Shown piece after piece: positions 62,257-64,000 of a stretch of 64,000 nt of DNA; position 1 is the stretch's first letter; every line of letters begins with the position of its first letter. The notes beneath the pieces are model-generated. The model ran no database searches. It saw only the letters and a list, made by a program, of their open reading frames with translations, and was not told the origin of the DNA. The stretch covers positions 1,178,001-1,242,000 of the forward strand of contig NZ_JAGILA010000001.1 in NCBI RefSeq assembly GCF_017874595.1, in the 5' to 3' direction. Source of the stretch: Sinorhizobium kostiense. Its GTDB lineage: Bacteria; Pseudomonadota; Alphaproteobacteria; Rhizobiales; Rhizobiaceae. A program made the translations under genes and the position numbers.

Positions 62257-63273
62257 ATGCACAACATCCGCAAGCCTCCGACGATGGCGGACGTCGCGCA
62301 CCGCGCTGGTGTTTCGCCGATGACGGTTTCCCGCGCATTCAAACGTGAGGCCTCGGTCAGCCGGGAAACGCGCGAGGCGGTCCTGCGCGCCGCCGACGAA
62401 CTCGGCTATGTTTTCGACAGCACCGCTTCCAACCTGCGCTCACAACGGACCGACTTCATCGCAGTCACGATCCCGTCGATCAACAATGCCAACTTCGCCG
62501 ACACCGTCCGGGCGCTCTCCGATGGCGTATCCGAGCGTGGCCTGCAGATCCTGCTCGGCTACACCAATTACGATGTCCAGGAGGAGGAGCGGCTTGTCGA
62601 GCAGCTCTTGCGGCGCAAACCCGAAGCGATCGTCGTTACGGGTGGAAAACATACGCCGCGCACGCGCAAGCTCCTCACGAATGCCGGCATTCCGGTGATC
62701 GAGACCTGGGATCTGCCAGAAGAGCCGATCGGCCATGTTGTCGGCTTTTCCAATGCTCAAGCCGTGCGCGAGATGGTCGACCATTTCGTTGCCGTCGGCT
62801 ACCGCAACATCGCCTTCATTGGCGGCGATGCCTCCCGCGATACACGCGGCGCCGATCGCAGGGCCGGCTTCATCGCGGCGATGAAGGATCACGGCCTGGA
62901 TGCGCCGCGCCTGATCGCGGCGGGGCCGCCGCCGATCTCGATGCGCGAGGGCGCCAATGCGATGGGCCAACTCCTCGAGCGCTTTCCCGATACGGATGCG
63001 GTGATCTGCGTTTCCGATCTTTCCGCCTACGGAGCGATCACCGAGTGCCAACGGCGCGGAATTGCCGTGCCGGAAAAGATCGCCATCGGCGGCTTCGGCG
63101 ACTATGAGATCGGCGCCATCTGCGTGCCAAGCCTGACGACGATCAACGCCTTCGCCAGTGAGATCGGCGGGAAGACCGCAAAACTGATCCTCGACGTGCT
63201 CGACGGCAAGCTGGGCGAGCCCGGGCGGGTAACGATCCGTCCTGATTTGATCCTCAGGCAAAGCAGCCTCTGA
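62257..63273 (+). CDS. LacI-family repressor, GntR/IdnR type
   Basis: A 338-residue regulator: N-terminal helix-turn-helix (PTMADVAHRAGVSPMTVSRAF), hinge helix near SNLRSQR, and a periplasmic-binding-protein-like sensor domain (LLGYTNYDVQEEERLVEQLL; VIETWDLPEEPIGHVVGFSN). These blocks are typical of gluconate repressors. It ends the plus-strand idn unit and probably controls both divergent units through the 16-bp palindrome, with gluconate, 6-phosphogluconate or 5-ketogluconate as inducer. Confidence 0.9.
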   Translation: MHNIRKPPTMADVAHRAGVSPMTVSRAFKREASVSRETREAVLRAADELGYVFDSTASNLRSQRTDFIAVTIPSINNANFADTVRALSDGVSERGLQILLGYTNYDVQEEERLVEQLLRRKPEAIVVTGGKHTPRTRKLLTNAGIPVIETWDLPEEPIGHVVGFSNAQAVREMVDHFVAVGYRNIAFIGGDASRDTRGADRRAGFIAAMKDHGLDAPRLIAAGPPPISMREGANAMGQLLERFPDTDAVICVSDLSAYGAITECQRRGIAVPEKIAIGGFGDYEIGAICVPSLTTINAFASEIGGKTAKLILDVLDGKLGEPGRVTIRPDLILRQSSL

Positions 63274-63378
63274 TACCGCGCCAGAGCGGTGACCAGCTCG
63301 TCCCGCCCCCATCTGAAGAATCCGCTACAAGCGGTTGTTTACTCTAACGCTTTGCGCGGCTGTTTGACGAATGAAAGC

Positions 63379-63404
63379 GGGGCGGACGCTGGACCGTCCG
63401 CCCC
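63379..63404. terminator. Bidirectional terminator-like hairpin between lacI and the TRAP gene
   Basis: Perfect 10-bp GC stem (63379-63388 with 63395-63404) and a 6-base loop between two convergent genes, 9 bases from the stop of the minus-strand gene. Tails are only moderately T-rich. Confidence 0.6.
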
Positions 63405-63413
63405 ATTCCTGCG

Positions 63414-64000
63414 TCACTTCGAGGCGGCAACGATCGCGTTGACGAGGCTGTCGCCGTTTTCGTCGATGAAGCCTTCCCAGACCGGCTTGACGGCAGTCTG
63501 GAAGGCTGCGGCGTCGACATCACGGTTAACGGTCATGCCTTGGGATTCCAACTCGGTAATCATCTCCTCCTCCTTGGCAAGGCTCAGTTCGCGCTGCTTG
63601 GCGACGGCCTCGGCCGCGACGTCCGTGATGATCTTCTGCTCTGCATCGCTCAGGCCTTTGAGCTTGTCGATATTCATCACCATGGCAAGCGCGGAATAGG
63701 CGTGCTGGGTGAGCGACAGATACTTCTGCACCTCATTGAACTTGAACGAGACGACGATGCCGATCGGATGGTCTTGGGCATCCACGACGCCGGTCTCGAG
63801 TGCGGTATAGAGTTCCGCTACGGGAAGCTGCTGCGGATTGGCTCCGACAAGGGCGAACATATCATTGAGCGCCTTTGAATTATTCACGCGCATCTGAAGG
63901 CCGCTGAGATCTTCCGGTGTATGAACAGGGCCGCGATTGTTCGTGATGTTGCGATAGCCGTTTTCGGGAAAGCCGAGCAGCTTGAGGCCAACCGGTTCGA
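63414..64000 (-). CDS. TRAP transporter periplasmic binding protein, C-terminal part (5' end outside window)
   Basis: The minus-strand frame is open from the right edge of the window to the stop at 63414, at least 195 residues. The DctP hallmark is the segment EDLSGLQMRVN, with the ligand-binding arginine, followed by LPVAELYTALETGVVDAQDHP. The apparent ATG at 63893 is internal. The adjacent aldonate cluster suggests that this transporter brings in sugar acids, but it reads in the opposite direction and its partner genes lie outside. Confidence 0.85.
   Translation of the reverse strand, partial: EPVGLKLLGFPENGYRNITNNRGPVHTPEDLSGLQMRVNNSKALNDMFALVGANPQQLPVAELYTALETGVVDAQDHPIGIVVSFKFNEVQKYLSLTQHAYSALAMVMNIDKLKGLSDAEQKIITDVAAEAVAKQRELSLAKEEEMITELESQGMTVNRDVDAAAFQTAVKPVWEGFIDENGDSLVNAIVAASK

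Overview
The window reads as a chromosomal or megaplasmid segment of a free-living or symbiotic Rhizobiales bacterium, most probably Sinorhizobium/Ensifer. The evidence is high-GC codon use, a dense set of ABC and TRAP uptake systems each tied to a small catabolic operon and its own regulator, an Irr-type iron box in front of bfr, and at least three copies of a composite intergenic palindrome of the RIME type typical of rhizobia. I see no tRNA, rRNA, CRISPR array, insertion sequence or phage gene. The genus assignment is inference from recognised protein families and repeats; no search was run.

Layout. 1-3.2 kb: 3' end of a phosphoethanolamine transferase, a small unknown protein, a metallophosphoesterase, a HAD phosphatase and a 70-residue unknown protein. 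3.4-8.8 kb: a galactofuranose-type sugar ABC operon (ytfQ-ytfR-ytfT-yjfF) ending in a GntR/FadR regulator. 8.8-9.9 kb: a PhaC-like alpha/beta hydrolase. 10.1-15.5 kb: a TakP-type TRAP transporter (dctQ-dctM-dctP order, minus strand) next to a Cache-domain histidine kinase and a NarL-type regulator, with a NarL-like palindrome between them. 15.6-23.8 kb: a MalK/UgpC-type ABC transporter with a divergent GDPD paralogue, a canonical GDPD and a sulfatase-fold hydrolase, which I read as a possible phosphodiester-scavenging locus. 23.9-27.3 kb: Lrp regulator, alanine racemase, DadA and RidA, a D/L-alanine catabolic unit. 27.7-32.6 kb: GntR regulator, TRAP transporter and an L-idonate-dehydrogenase-like enzyme. 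32.6-36 kb: a FAD amino-acid oxidoreductase divergent from an Lrp regulator, and a RidA protein divergent from a TetR regulator with three spaced operators.

36.1-51.7 kb holds a peptide-type ABC transporter with a fused double ATPase, the relic of a haloacid-dehalogenase gene, and an amine/amino-acid-like catabolic set (class III aminotransferase, acetyltransferase, HAD enzyme, PuuB-like oxidase, aldo/keto reductase, GabD-like dehydrogenase, tartrate/malate dehydrogenase, aldehyde dehydrogenase). 52.1-56.5 kb: bacterioferritin, a cupin, GhrA, an ArgE-like deacylase and a second tandem-GNAT protein. 56.5-63.3 kb: a divergent aldonate cluster (SMP-30 lactonase, IdnD, 2-ketoacid reductase on minus; IdnO, gluconokinase, beta-hydroxyacid dehydrogenase, small barrel protein, LacI regulator on plus) sharing a perfect 16-bp LacI operator. 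The right edge cuts a further TRAP binding-protein gene.

Two themes recur. Uptake genes sit beside enzymes that funnel unusual sugars acids, amines or D-amino acids into central metabolism. Every binding-protein-first transporter operon here has a strong hairpin directly after the binding-protein gene, presumably to overproduce the binding protein relative to the membrane subunits.
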